Source of the DNA: Saprospiraceae bacterium
GTDB taxonomy: Bacteria > Bacteroidota > Bacteroidia > Chitinophagales > Saprospiraceae
NCBI GenBank assembly: GCA_028285545.1
Contig: JANQPA010000122.1
Span: 1 to 64,000, forward strand
Direction of reading: 5' to 3'
Length of the DNA: 64,000 nt
The notes beneath the pieces were generated by a model that saw only the letters and a list, made by a program, of their open reading frames with translations, did not search any database and was not told where the DNA came from. Shown piece by piece: positions 25,101-33,811 of the stretch (its first letter is position 1; each line of letters begins with the position of its first letter). Position numbers and translations under genes: made by a program.

Positions 25101-25244
25101 GAAGTACAACGACCTTTGGCTACAGTCGTAATCGGTGGCTTAATCAGTGCTACTTTTTTAACATTGATTCTTTTGCCGATTCTATATTATTACGTTGAAG
25201 AGGGAGTTCGTTTGCGGTCGTCCAATAAAATTACACATAATTAA
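22107..25244 (+). CDS. czcA: Heavy-metal efflux RND pump, CzcA/CusA family
   Basis: A 1045-residue inner-membrane proton antiporter of the HME-RND family. It has TM1 at the N-terminus, a large periplasmic domain, then the TM4 motif GAIDFGLIIDGAVIIVE with Asp400, Asp406 and Glu413. These are the charged residues of CzcA-type (divalent Co/Zn/Cd) pumps, unlike the Cu/Ag group. A second periplasmic half and a C-terminal helix bundle follow (LLIYTAIPLSAIGG, RLRPVIMTAAVASLGFLPMA). The length is that of a lone pump; many Bacteroidota homologues are fused to an outer-membrane channel, but this one is not. The adaptor gene follows after 50 bp. Confidence 0.93.
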   Translation: MIEAIIHFSVRQKLLIGLFVFGLIGWGIYSIQHLPIDAVPDITDNQVQIITTSPSLAAQEVEQLITFPLEIALGNIPGVIETRSISRFGLSVITVVFKENMDVYLSRQLISERIKNAEADIPEDLGRPEMGPITTGLGEIYQYVIFPAEGYEDQYTSTDLRTMQDWIIKRQLTNVEGVIEINSSGGFLKQYEVAIDPKQLNSQNIKLTDIFDALARNNANTGGSYIEKTYNTYFIRGEGLLENKEAIANVVICVRDGVPLLIKDVAKIQTGHAPRFGAVTMNGIGEVVAGQVMMLKGENSAEVTNRVKERLEEIKKTLPEGIVLEPYLDRSKLVNRTTKTVTTNLLEGGLIVIFVLVLLLGNLRAGLIVASVIPLSMLFAISMMHLFGISANLMSLGAIDFGLIIDGAVIIVEAIVHRLEQQHSGRIITQATLEESILGAATRIRKSAAFGEIIILIVYLPILFLSGIEGKMFRPMAQTVSFAILGAFILSFTYVPMMSALFLPKKWVKKRTIADRIMAFFHRLYEPVLRFSFRLKGLVIGFAIALFAMSLWTFSRMGAEFIPTLEEGDFALHQILPPGSSIAQGVEVSAHLQRMLLENFPEVEKVVTKIGTAEIPTDIMPLEAGDIYVIMKPKEEWTSAKSREEMFEKMEAVMNQFPGVMYEFTQPIQMRFNELMTGVRQDIAIKIYGDNLGTLQQKAEEAEAIINRIVGVGDIQVEPVAGLQQLIIDFDRVKLAKHGLDIATINRTISTSFAGESAGYIYEGEKRFDLVVRLDEPFRQDIEQIRNLYISLPEGGQIPLSEIATVSYQEGPAQISRDDTKRRITIGVNARNRDVATVVDEIQTRLDDGLDLPVGYSITYGGQFENLQRARARLLIAVPAALVLIFVLLYFTFNSVRQSLLIYTAIPLSAIGGIWALYLRDMPFSISAGIGFVALFGVSVLNGIVLIGQFNHLKQEGVKDTLSRIYQGARIRLRPVIMTAAVASLGFLPMAISTSTGAEVQRPLATVVIGGLISATFLTLILLPILYYYVEEGVRLRSSNKITHN

Positions 25245-25294
25245 TATTCAATAAATCACCCTAACATCATCGAACGCTACTAAAAAATTGCAAT

Positions 25295-26491
25295 ATGAAA
25301 AAGTATATCCTTTATACCTTGATGACTAGCACATCTATTTTTTTGCTTGCAGCTTGTCAAAACACCAATCCAGTTGCTGTTGACGATAATCATGTTCTGG
25401 CTGAGGAAGACGATCATGCTCATTCTGAGGAAGAGGTCACTCTTAATGTTTTGCAGATGAAAAATATCGGGTTAAAAGTAGGTGGTATGGAAAATCGCAA
25501 TCTCAGCAATGTAATCAGGTCAAACGGCGTGTTGGATTTACCTCCAGATCAGCAGGCAGCGGTATCCAGCAGATTGGCTGGAAATATCCAAAATATACAC
25601 GTACACTTTGGCGATGAAGTTAAAAAAGGACAAATTTTGGCCTATATTGAAGCTCCCGATCTGATCAAAAAACAGGAAACCTATCAGAAAAACAAGGCAG
25701 ATATAATTTACCTGCAAAAAGAATTAGAGCGGAAAAAGGAATTGGTCAAACTACAAAGCGCAGCCCAAAAAGAACTGGAACAAGTTGCTTCGCAATTAGA
25801 AGTAAAATTGGCAGAACAACAATCTCTGGAAGCACAGTTTCAACTCCTTAACTTTAATCCACCTACTGGTGAAAAGCCATTTACATCTTTATTGCCCGTG
25901 CGATCACCAATCAGCGGTATGGTGCAGATTGTTCATAAAAATTTGGGCGAATATGTAGAGCCCAATGTTCCAATGTTTGTCATTGTCGATAACCGGCATT
26001 TGCATGCGGATATTCAACTTTTCGAAAAAGATCTACCGCATATTAAAAAAGATCAGGAGGCGGAATTTTTCTTACAAAGCAATCCATCAGATATTCACAA
26101 GGTCAGTATTTTTGCTATTGGTCGCGTTATGGATGAAAATACCCGAACGGTGAGTTTACATGCTGAGGTTAACAATCCTGATAAAAAATTATTGCCGGGA
26201 ATGTATATAGAAGTTCGTATCCCAATTGGCAAGGAGACTGTGGCCTGTCTGCCTACCGACGCCGTAACGACAGATAAGGGATTGAATTACATTTTTGTCG
26301 AAGAGCATAAGCACGGTTACGAAACCACTTTTAAGAAAGTGCAAGTCATCGCTGGTATAAGCGACGGTGGGTATATTGCTGTAAAGCCAATGGAAACTAT
26401 TGAAGCAGACGCGCAGATAGTGACAGAGGGCGCATTTTTCTTATTGGCTGAAAGCAAAAAAGGGGAGGAGGAAGCTGGGCATCATCATTAA
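25295..26491 (+). CDS. czcB: RND efflux periplasmic adaptor, CzcB/CusB family
   Basis: A 398-residue membrane-fusion protein. A lipoprotein signal with lipobox LAAC (Cys20) is followed by a short His/Asp/Glu-rich stretch (DDNHVLAEEDDHAHSEEE), likely metal-binding. The lipoyl halves (VSSRLAGNIQNIHVHFGDEVKKGQ and VRSPISGMVQIVHKNLGEYV, given here as landmarks) flank a coiled-coil hairpin (about 125-185). Beta-barrel and membrane-proximal domains complete the fold. It ends in GHHH. It should join the pump to an outer-membrane channel, which is absent nearby and must come from elsewhere. Confidence 0.92.
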   Translation: MKKYILYTLMTSTSIFLLAACQNTNPVAVDDNHVLAEEDDHAHSEEEVTLNVLQMKNIGLKVGGMENRNLSNVIRSNGVLDLPPDQQAAVSSRLAGNIQNIHVHFGDEVKKGQILAYIEAPDLIKKQETYQKNKADIIYLQKELERKKELVKLQSAAQKELEQVASQLEVKLAEQQSLEAQFQLLNFNPPTGEKPFTSLLPVRSPISGMVQIVHKNLGEYVEPNVPMFVIVDNRHLHADIQLFEKDLPHIKKDQEAEFFLQSNPSDIHKVSIFAIGRVMDENTRTVSLHAEVNNPDKKLLPGMYIEVRIPIGKETVACLPTDAVTTDKGLNYIFVEEHKHGYETTFKKVQVIAGISDGGYIAVKPMETIEADAQIVTEGAFFLLAESKKGEEEAGHHH

Positions 26492-26516
26492 TAAAGACTG
26501 TTTCAATAAGTCTTTA
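26492..26516. terminator. Weak hairpin after the efflux operon
   Basis: TAAAGACT (26492-26499) pairs with AGTCTTTA (26509-26516) across nine bases, directly after the adaptor stop. The stem is short and A/T-rich, much weaker than other terminators in the window. Confidence 0.45.
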
Positions 26517-26561
26517 AGATTCAATGTTGTCTATTTTATCTAAACCAAAATTTGAAACGGC

Positions 26562-29411
26562 TCATTTTAATTTTTCTTTCAAATACTTTGCAGTATAGGA
26601 GCCTTTAACTTTAATCAGGTCTTCAGGAGTGCCTTGATGAAGCAAATGCCCGCCTTCTTTTCCTCCCTCGGGACCAAGGTCAATCACATAATCGGCTGAT
26701 TTAATGACCTCGAGATTGTGCTCTACTACCAGTACCGTATGCCCTTTTTCAACCAATGCATTTAAAGCATCCAATAATTTGAGAATATCATGAAAATGTA
26801 AACCCGTGGTGGGTTCATCAAAAATGAAAAGGATGTGCTCGTTACTGTTTTCTTTACCCAGGAATGAGGCTAGTTTTACTCTTTGTGCTTCCCCACCTGA
26901 TAAGGTGCTGGAAGATTGCCCCAATTTGACATACCCCAGGCCTACATCCTGCAATGGCTTTAATTTTTTTACGACATCTTTTGCACTGGCAAAAAATTCT
27001 AGTGCTTCATCAATGCTAAGGTTCAGAATATCATGGATGTTTTTTCCTTGATAATTAACTTCCAGCACCTCCTGCTTAAAGCGTTGTCCCTTGCATACCT
27101 CACATTCTAAACGCACATCGGCTAAAAACTGCATTTCTACTATTTGCTCTCCCTCTCCTTTACAGGAATCACATCTGCCGCCATCCACATTAAAAGAGAA
27201 ATGTTTGGGCTTATATCCTCTTATCCTTGACAATTGTTGATCCGCCATCAGAGCCCGGATGGTATCATAGGCTTTGACATAAGTCACTGGATTAGAGCGG
27301 GAGGATTTTCCAATGGGATTTTGGTTGATCATCTCAATTTGGGTGACAATATCCAGATCTCCTTCCAGACTCTGAAAAGTACCTGCTGATTTGGAATAGT
27401 TTTCTCCAAGCTCTTTCTTTAGGGCCGGATAAAGAATCTGCTTTACTAAGGTAGTTTTACCCGAACCTGAGACCCCAGTCACTACTGTTAATGTATTTAG
27501 CGGAAAATTGACATCGAGGTTTTTGAGATTATTATGACGGGCCCCTTTTAATCGTAGAAAATTGGCGGATTGACGGCGTTGTTTAGGGACGGGGATTTGC
27601 ATTCTGCCACTCATATATTGAGCCGTAAGGCTGTCATTAGCCTGATCATAAATTTCTTCAAAAGGACCAGCAAAAACAACTTCTCCTCCAAAAATACCGG
27701 CATGCGGACCAATATCTACCAAATAATCTGCACTATCAATTACATCTTCTTCATGTTCAACAACGATGACCGTATTTCCGAGATCTCTTAATGCCTTCAA
27801 TACATTAACCAGACGATGAGTGTCTCTTGGGTGTAGCCCAACGCTGGGCTCATCCAGAATATACATCGAACTGGTTAAATTACTACCTAGGGTTCTGGTT
27901 AAATTGATTCTTTGCGTTTCTCCACCACTTAATGTAGCAGAGACGCGATTTAGAGTCAGGTAAGTTAATCCCAGGTCACTCATGAACCTCAGTCGATTTG
28001 TTATTTCGAGGAATAACCTCTTACCAATGATTTGATCAGTTTCGGAAAGATCAAGCTGGTCAAAAAATCCTAAAAGCTCATCAATGGGCATTTCCACGAG
28101 ATCGGTAATGTCCTTACCTTGTATTTTTACGTAGGTGGCTTCCTCACGCAATCTACCACCGTCACATTTTGTACAGCGTGTGCGACCGCGATAACGAGCA
28201 AGCATTACTCGATTCTGAATTTTGTAAGTCTTTTCTTCCAGCTCCGCAAAAAATTCATTAATTCCCCAAAAATGCTCGCTACCCGTCCAAAGCAATTTAC
28301 GTTCAGTTTTGCTGAGGTCTATATAAGGCCTGTGAATAGGGAAATCATGATGATGGGCATTTTCAACAAACTTGTCTCTCCAGCGGCCATATTTTTCTCC
28401 TTTCCAGCAAGCCACTGCTCCTTCATAAACCGATAAAGTAGGATCTGGTATAACTTTATTTTCATCTATCCCCATTACTAATCCAAATCCTTCGCATTTA
28501 GGGCAGGCTCCATAAGGATTGTTATAGTTAAATAATTGAGGTGTTGGCTCCAAAAAGAGTATGCCATCTAATTCAAATCGATTATTGAAACCCCGCTTTT
28601 CCTGCCCCATGATATCTACCAGGCATTCGCCTTCGGCCTCATAAAAAGCTGTTTGTACTGAATCAGCTATTCGTTTGACGTTTTCTTCATCTTCTTTTTT
28701 TATGACAAAGCGATCTATGAGAATAAGTATCTCATTTTTTTGAAGCTCCCCAATTTTTTTTGACAAAACAGCGTGTTTGCTTTCCAACAGGTCTTGCAAA
28801 TCTTTCAACTCTTCTTCAAACCACAAGCGGGTATATCCTTTTTGCAAGAGTAAATTTAACTCTTGTTCTACACTTCGTTCCTGGTATTTTATGGGTAATG
28901 GAATGAATAATTGGACTTTACTTCCTTCTTCAAATTGATGTATAAAATCTGTGACATCAGCAACCTCATGTTTTCGAACAATTTCTCCGGAAATAGGGGA
29001 GTAGGTTTTACCAACTCTGGCAAAAAGTAATCGCAAAAAATCATAAATCTCTGTTAGGGTTCCTACAGTGGATCGGGCATTTCGAGTACTTACTTTTTGT
29101 TCAATGGCGATGGCTGGACAGATTCCCTTTATAAAGTCTACTTCTGGTTTTTTCATCCTCCCAAGAAACTGGCGGGCATAGGAAGATAAACTTTCTACAT
29201 ATCGGCGTTGACCTTCGGCATATAGGGTATCCATCGTAATGGAAGATTTCCCTGAACCAGATACGCCTGTTACTACAATTAATTGATTCTTAGGGAGATG
29301 GAGTTCAATATCTTTTAAGTTGTTACCCTTCGCTCCCTTGATATGGATGCTTGATAATCGCTTAGTCACTGGAACCTCAGTGGCTACTTCTTCAGTTTTT
29401 TTTAATGCCAT
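26562..29411 (-). CDS. uvrA: Excinuclease ABC subunit A
   Basis: About 949 residues from the preferred start at 29411 (MALKKTEEVATEV). A longer frame opens at 29522, but its extra 37 residues are unlike UvrA and cover a hairpin repeat. Two ABC ATPase modules carry Walker A motifs GVSGSGKSS and GVSGSGKTT, signatures LSGGETQR and LSGGEAQR, and Walker B ILDEPSVGL and IFDEPTTGL. Zinc-finger pairs CPKC/CTKC and CDSC/CEVC are intact. UvrA recognises bulky DNA lesions and loads UvrB in nucleotide excision repair. Monocistronic. Confidence 0.97.
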   Translation of the reverse strand: MALKKTEEVATEVPVTKRLSSIHIKGAKGNNLKDIELHLPKNQLIVVTGVSGSGKSSITMDTLYAEGQRRYVESLSSYARQFLGRMKKPEVDFIKGICPAIAIEQKVSTRNARSTVGTLTEIYDFLRLLFARVGKTYSPISGEIVRKHEVADVTDFIHQFEEGSKVQLFIPLPIKYQERSVEQELNLLLQKGYTRLWFEEELKDLQDLLESKHAVLSKKIGELQKNEILILIDRFVIKKEDEENVKRIADSVQTAFYEAEGECLVDIMGQEKRGFNNRFELDGILFLEPTPQLFNYNNPYGACPKCEGFGLVMGIDENKVIPDPTLSVYEGAVACWKGEKYGRWRDKFVENAHHHDFPIHRPYIDLSKTERKLLWTGSEHFWGINEFFAELEEKTYKIQNRVMLARYRGRTRCTKCDGGRLREEATYVKIQGKDITDLVEMPIDELLGFFDQLDLSETDQIIGKRLFLEITNRLRFMSDLGLTYLTLNRVSATLSGGETQRINLTRTLGSNLTSSMYILDEPSVGLHPRDTHRLVNVLKALRDLGNTVIVVEHEEDVIDSADYLVDIGPHAGIFGGEVVFAGPFEEIYDQANDSLTAQYMSGRMQIPVPKQRRQSANFLRLKGARHNNLKNLDVNFPLNTLTVVTGVSGSGKTTLVKQILYPALKKELGENYSKSAGTFQSLEGDLDIVTQIEMINQNPIGKSSRSNPVTYVKAYDTIRALMADQQLSRIRGYKPKHFSFNVDGGRCDSCKGEGEQIVEMQFLADVRLECEVCKGQRFKQEVLEVNYQGKNIHDILNLSIDEALEFFASAKDVVKKLKPLQDVGLGYVKLGQSSSTLSGGEAQRVKLASFLGKENSNEHILFIFDEPTTGLHFHDILKLLDALNALVEKGHTVLVVEHNLEVIKSADYVIDLGPEGGKEGGHLLHQGTPEDLIKVKGSYTAKYLKEKLK

Positions 29412-29437
29412 TACACGCAGCTTCTTTGTATACATGA

Positions 29438-29460
29438 CTCTAGTTGCATCGCAACTTGAG
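29438..29460. repeat. Hairpin AGTTGC-ATC-GCAACT, copy 1
   Basis: CTCTAGTTGC and GCAACTTGAG pair (one mismatch) around ATC, in the uvrA 5' flank. The 16-base core AGTTGCATCGCAACTT is repeated at 29576-29596. It argues against the uvrA start codon lying upstream of it. Confidence 0.8.
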
Positions 29461-29575
29461 TGAAGAATGTAATAGGTAGAAAGTAGAAAGATTTTTGATT
29501 TATCATCAAAACTATAAGCCAATTATGAGAAATAAAGGTATTTGTCCTTCTACATTATACTTTTTTCCTTAAACC

Positions 29576-29596
29576 CCAAGTTGCATCGCAACTTGG
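29576..29596. repeat. Hairpin AGTTGC-ATC-GCAACT, copy 2
   Basis: CCAAGTTGC pairs perfectly with GCAACTTGG around ATC. It shares a 16-base core with the copy 138 bp away. Two copies of one small hairpin near each other suggest a dispersed REP-like element. Confidence 0.8.
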
Positions 29597-29658
29597 ATTA
29601 CTTAATTAGAAACAGAAAAGTAAACTTAGTGTTTTGTTTGGAGAAAAAAAATTAGGAT

Positions 29659-29710
29659 TTAAAATAAATTAAAATGGGGCCGCATGCGGCCCCATTTTAA
29701 TTTATTTTAA
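29659..29710. terminator. Perfect 52-bp palindrome after the radical SAM gene
   Basis: Positions 29659-29684 and 29685-29710 are exact reverse complements with no spacer. The core GGGGCCGCATGCGGCCCC is flanked by long A/T arms. It starts 11 bp after the radical SAM stop on the minus strand and serves as a strong terminator. Confidence 0.92.
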
Positions 29711-29720
29711 GCATATAAAA

Positions 29721-31295
29721 TTATTCGCTAACACGTCTCTTTCCTGCAACCTTTAGATCACTTCCAACCAATCCATTCTTTTTCAGATAGGCGTTTTGGT
29801 CATGATAAATAGCTCCTTCTGGCAACCAATCCCACCATTTTCCCAGGTCTTTTTTTATAATATTGATATAAAATTCAGGTAAAACAGTTGATTCACCTTC
29901 AAAATAATCTCTAAAAGATTTTTTCTCAACTAGCATTTTTCGAACCTGCTTGAAAAACCTCAATCGACCATATCCTTCCGAAGAGATGGCTCGCATAACG
30001 TTCATCCATTTGACAGTGAAATTATTAGAAGCTTTCACTCTGCGGTAGATGGCTTTTCTGGAAAAGGTATATGCTGTCAGATCAATTACTTTATCATAAA
30101 ATTCTACCCATTCGTAATTTTTGGGCTTCACATTCATGGCCAGGTGATTGTTTAGGAAATGGAAAGGAAAAGGTAGTACTCTTCCATCTTTTTGATACTC
30201 CAGGTTGACAGGGGCTGCTTCCCCAAAAGCGGTTAAAATTGAATAACCTGGAAAAGAACCCGGTGATAAATCCACAAATCTTTTGGTCAATTCAAAGGGT
30301 AAATCACCCTCATCGCTATCTAAGCCCATTACAAAATTGGTTTGGAGGTAGGGCAGATAACTCATAATCATATTGGTATGATCCGATACTTGTTTTACCC
30401 TTTCCATTCCAGTAATCCGGGAAGCTCTTGATTTATTACCCATTTCAAACCAAGATTCAATACCAGGCAACATACCTACACAACCATTCTCTTTCAAGCG
30501 TTTTAGATTTGGTTCGGTTAGGATAGATAGGCTGCTTTCTGCCAAGAAACGGACTGCTCCATTGGGCGCGGCTTCGGCAATAGCATCCATATAATCGTTA
30601 AATCGAATGCCAAAATTAGGATCATGCCATCCTACTAAAGGACTCTTAAACTTGGTTTGTAAGAATCGAAGATCAGCTTTTAGCGAATCAAAATCTAAAG
30701 GCTGGTAAGGAACTACAGAATCTATGCAAAAAGAACAGGTATAAGGGCAGCCCATGCTACCGATCATAGGAACCATTTTAAGGAATGGTGCCTTTTTTAA
30801 ATTTTCTTCAATAAATTGCCAGCGTTCTACAACTCCAGGAATATCTACAGGCTGATTAGGAGCGGCAATATAACGGCCAATTGGGCGATGTTGGGCGCAT
30901 TCATCTAAAATTTCCTTGATTACTACCTTGTTGGTGAAGCCGGTTACATAATCAAAGTACTTGGCAGCATCATCAGGATAACAGCGGGCATGTGGGCCTC
31001 CCAAAACGGTGATGGCACCTTTTGATTGGAAATAATTACTTAATGCATAAGAGATCAGCCCCGCCTGAGTAAAACCACAAATAAATACTAAATCCACTTC
31101 TTCAGGTAATTCTTTATCCAATTGCTCTCGACCAGTATAACAAACCATTTTCACATCGTGTCCCTCATGCTGGCACCATATCGCAACCACTTGCGGCATG
31201 ATACTGGCCAAGTTGGCATTCATGATTCTAGCATATAAGGCTTTAGTAGGAGCTTTACTGACAAGGTCAATAACCCCGATCTTTAATTTTGACAT
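29721..31295 (-). CDS. B12-binding-domain radical SAM protein
   Basis: 524 residues. The N-terminal part (about 1-150) is a cobalamin-binding-like Rossmann domain (LVFICGFTQAGLISYAL, VLGGPHARCYPDDAAK). A radical SAM barrel (about 170-400) follows, with the cluster motif CPYTCSFC, i.e. CxxxCxxC. The rest has no named domain. Proteins of this layout perform methylations or rearrangements on unknown, often lipid-like substrates; the substrate cannot be read here. No biosynthetic partner genes are adjacent: uvrA lies downstream and a DoxX-like gene upstream, both after spacers with their own signals. Confidence 0.9.
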   Translation of the reverse strand: MSKLKIGVIDLVSKAPTKALYARIMNANLASIMPQVVAIWCQHEGHDVKMVCYTGREQLDKELPEEVDLVFICGFTQAGLISYALSNYFQSKGAITVLGGPHARCYPDDAAKYFDYVTGFTNKVVIKEILDECAQHRPIGRYIAAPNQPVDIPGVVERWQFIEENLKKAPFLKMVPMIGSMGCPYTCSFCIDSVVPYQPLDFDSLKADLRFLQTKFKSPLVGWHDPNFGIRFNDYMDAIAEAAPNGAVRFLAESSLSILTEPNLKRLKENGCVGMLPGIESWFEMGNKSRASRITGMERVKQVSDHTNMIMSYLPYLQTNFVMGLDSDEGDLPFELTKRFVDLSPGSFPGYSILTAFGEAAPVNLEYQKDGRVLPFPFHFLNNHLAMNVKPKNYEWVEFYDKVIDLTAYTFSRKAIYRRVKASNNFTVKWMNVMRAISSEGYGRLRFFKQVRKMLVEKKSFRDYFEGESTVLPEFYINIIKKDLGKWWDWLPEGAIYHDQNAYLKKNGLVGSDLKVAGKRRVSE

Positions 31296-31515
31296 ATAGA
31301 TTGCTTTTAAACAGGAACCCCTTAAAAGGAATGCTTTTTCTGAAATAGAAAAAATATTGCAGGTAAGTGGCTTTTGTGTGTTTTGATTTTGTGAAAAATA
31401 ACTTGACTTATTCTCTATTCTACATATAGAGAATGTATACTAATCATATTCTTGGATAGTAAAGTAATCAATCTTATTGATATAGTGAAATTAATTATGG
31501 GAGTAGAGGCTAAAT

Positions 31516-32826
31516 TTATTTTATAGCCTCTGTCATCCAATTAAATTCTTTTTTAGATAAAGGAAATGCTCCTTCTCTTTTATTAAGATGAATATAAATG
31601 GTATCCCCCCTATTTTCACTCCTCAATATTATATTTTCAGAGTTTGGCAATTCATATTTAAAAGTGAATAGATCAGTAGAATCTGCTAAGAACCTTTTTA
31701 TACTTAAAGTCTGAGCTATTGTATCGGTTTGATAAGAAAAATATCCACGTCCATATCTCTGCCGGAACATTGGATCTTTACTATTTACACTGCCTGATCC
31801 ACCTTTATCAAAAACTATATTTTTCCAATGCAATGAGTCTGTTGTCAGAGGAGGGAGGGTATCATTATTTAGGACATAAGTCTGGACATCATAAATGCCT
31901 GATTTGATAGGAGGGACCTCGGCTCTGGAAGCTACTCTCTGATATCTATTCCAGGATTGATAAAAGCCCATGATAACAAATACAAAGATAAATAAGGATT
32001 TAGCGGCAATTCTTCCCCATTTCTGCCATTTATTGTTGAGTGTAATTTGATAAGCAGAGTCAGCTTCAACCGGCTTGTTTAAAATGAAAAAATTAGCAAT
32101 CCTTCGCCAATCACAAAGAGCAAGATAAATACAGGCAAACAAAATTTGCATAGAAAATATTTTCACTGGAATATCATAACTCAGGTTTAATAAAACCACA
32201 TTGGCAAAAACTCCAATACCAAGCAAAACCCCTGTAGTAACCGTTTTTCTATTGAGCAATAGCAATCCAACCAATGTTTCCATTACGCCAGAAAATATTT
32301 GATAAGAAGCCGAATAACCCATGAACATCCAAGAAAACCGCATAGGGTAAAAATCACCTAAGGGAGTAGCCAGTTGACTGAGATTGGGGAAAGGCATCTG
32401 CAGGGCAAATAACTTTATAATACCATATATAAAAGCTACCGCAGATACAAAATATCGAACTGAATTCCGCAACCAAAAATCCAAAGTCAGATAATTAGGG
32501 CGTTTAGAATCAAATAAACTCCAGATAATACTTCCAATGAAAGCTATCAAGATATAAGTATATAATTGGGCCCAACCAAAAGAGGTGTCACCAGAGCCTA
32601 GGGGAGGCACAAGAGTTTCTTTTATATGTAATATGTGTTTATTGAAAAAGGTGACTACCGGATTATTAACTGCTGTATAAATTCTGCCGATAAAGGCCAA
32701 AACCGGGGACATAAACCCAAGGAATGGCATAAGCCCAGAGAATATGGCGAGAGCGAAATAGATGAATAAAAAGCGAAAGGTTATTTTGCGCCAAAGTGGC
32801 CAGGTGATTTGGTGTTTTTCTTGCAT
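31516..32826 (-). CDS. DoxX-like multi-pass membrane protein
   Basis: About 436 residues from the preferred Met at 32826 (MQEKHQITWPLW); a Met five codons upstream is also possible. Around seven hydrophobic segments fill the first 300 residues (FRFLFIYFALAIFSGLM; LYTYILIAFIGSIIWSLF; YFVSAVAFIYGIIKLFAL; TGVLLGIGVFANVVLLN), with a pattern recalling the DoxX/quinol-oxidase-like four-helix family. A soluble C-terminal tail (about 305-436) reads as beta-rich. Substrate and role unknown. Single gene. Confidence 0.65.
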   Translation of the reverse strand: MQEKHQITWPLWRKITFRFLFIYFALAIFSGLMPFLGFMSPVLAFIGRIYTAVNNPVVTFFNKHILHIKETLVPPLGSGDTSFGWAQLYTYILIAFIGSIIWSLFDSKRPNYLTLDFWLRNSVRYFVSAVAFIYGIIKLFALQMPFPNLSQLATPLGDFYPMRFSWMFMGYSASYQIFSGVMETLVGLLLLNRKTVTTGVLLGIGVFANVVLLNLSYDIPVKIFSMQILFACIYLALCDWRRIANFFILNKPVEADSAYQITLNNKWQKWGRIAAKSLFIFVFVIMGFYQSWNRYQRVASRAEVPPIKSGIYDVQTYVLNNDTLPPLTTDSLHWKNIVFDKGGSGSVNSKDPMFRQRYGRGYFSYQTDTIAQTLSIKRFLADSTDLFTFKYELPNSENIILRSENRGDTIYIHLNKREGAFPLSKKEFNWMTEAIK

Positions 32827-32841
32827 GATCAGCAGTTTCAA

Positions 32842-33184
32842 AAATGCGGTTTCTTGTATAAGAATTCTATTTTTTGCTCAAAATAATGCCAATAATATTG
32901 AAAATCCTGTGAATTTTATTGGTTCGAGATTAGGTACTTCGTCTCCCCGCTTACAAATTTCTACCACATAAGTTTATGATTATTATATCATTCCGGTTAA
33001 TATTGTGTTAATCCTGAAAAAAATTAGCGACAAATTTTCAATTATTGATGGATAAGTATATCTTTACCGATGAAAATAGAATTTTTGTCTATCAAATTCA
33101 TTCCTAAATAAAACTGTTGACTATAGAAAGTAACTTCTACACTAAATAATCGATGATCCCATAATACTACTAAATTATTTAGTT
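32842..33184. other. Gene-free spacer upstream of the sigma factor
   Basis: The divergent gap between the DoxX-like and sigma-factor genes. It is very A/T-rich. I see no tRNA, palindrome longer than about 6 bp, or convincing TAnnTTTG. A GGTTCGAGATT match near 32930 lacks any tRNA-like stem. Confidence 0.6.
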
Positions 33185-33769
33185 ATGCAGCAAGTTACAT
33201 GCTTAAGTGACCAACAGTTGATTGCTACCTACCTTAAAGGAAATGAAAAGGCTTTTGAGGAATTATTGAACCGCCATCAACAAAAAATTTACACGTCTAT
33301 TTATTTGTTCGTCAAAGACACTGAATTGGCAGAAGATATCTTCCAGGAGGTATTTATCAAAATTATTGACACCCTGAGAAAAGGAAAATACAACCACGAA
33401 GGGAAATTTCTACAGTGGGCAATGCGTATCTCCTATAACATGTGTGTAGATTATTTCCGCAGAAGTAAACGCCGTCCTAAGGTTTCTCCAACAGACACCT
33501 TCGATATCTTTGATGTCCTACAAACGCCTGACTTCAACGCAGAGCAAAATATTATCCGCTCTCAAACTCATGATAAAGTTCGCAGATTAGTTGATTTATT
33601 GCCTCCCGAACAACGCGAGGTGGTTATCCTACGTCATTATGCAGATATGAGCTTCAAAGAAATTGCCAAGCTCACTCGCGTAAGCATTAATACCGCCCTT
33701 GGACGTATGCGTTATGCCCTAATCAACATCCGTAAGATGATCGAAGAAAAAGAAGTGATTTTGCAATAA
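33185..33769 (+). CDS. ECF-type RNA polymerase sigma factor
   Basis: 194 residues. Region 2 (about 25-95) shows ELAEDIFQEVFIKIID and WAMRISYNMCVDYFRR, the core- and -10-binding helices of sigma-70 region 2. Region 4 (about 125-185) has LPPEQREVVILRHYADMSFKEIAKL and a helix-turn-helix ending NTALGRMRYAL. There is no anti-sigma or SusCD partner next door, unlike many Bacteroidota ECF sigmas, so its signal is unknown. A strong hairpin separates it from convergent hemB. Confidence 0.93.
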   Translation: MQQVTCLSDQQLIATYLKGNEKAFEELLNRHQQKIYTSIYLFVKDTELAEDIFQEVFIKIIDTLRKGKYNHEGKFLQWAMRISYNMCVDYFRRSKRRPKVSPTDTFDIFDVLQTPDFNAEQNIIRSQTHDKVRRLVDLLPPEQREVVILRHYADMSFKEIAKLTRVSINTALGRMRYALINIRKMIEEKEVILQ

Positions 33770-33772
33770 TAA

Positions 33773-33811
33773 TTGAAAAGCTAGGCAGCGGGACGCTGCC
33801 TAGCTTTTCAA
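33773..33811. terminator. 18-bp perfect bidirectional terminator between the sigma factor and hemB
   Basis: The arms 33773-33790 and 33794-33811 pair perfectly around GGA. It begins 3 bp after the sigma-factor stop, and its right arm includes the hemB stop codon at 33800. Confidence 0.93.

Noticed and set aside
29412-29522. N-terminal extension of uvrA
   Set aside because: The 37 residues are unlike UvrA and cover a dispersed hairpin; the start at 29411 gives the normal family length.
32920-32945. Possible tRNA T-arm (GGTTCGAGATT)
   Set aside because: No complementary T-stem, acceptor stem or anticodon arm can be drawn around it.
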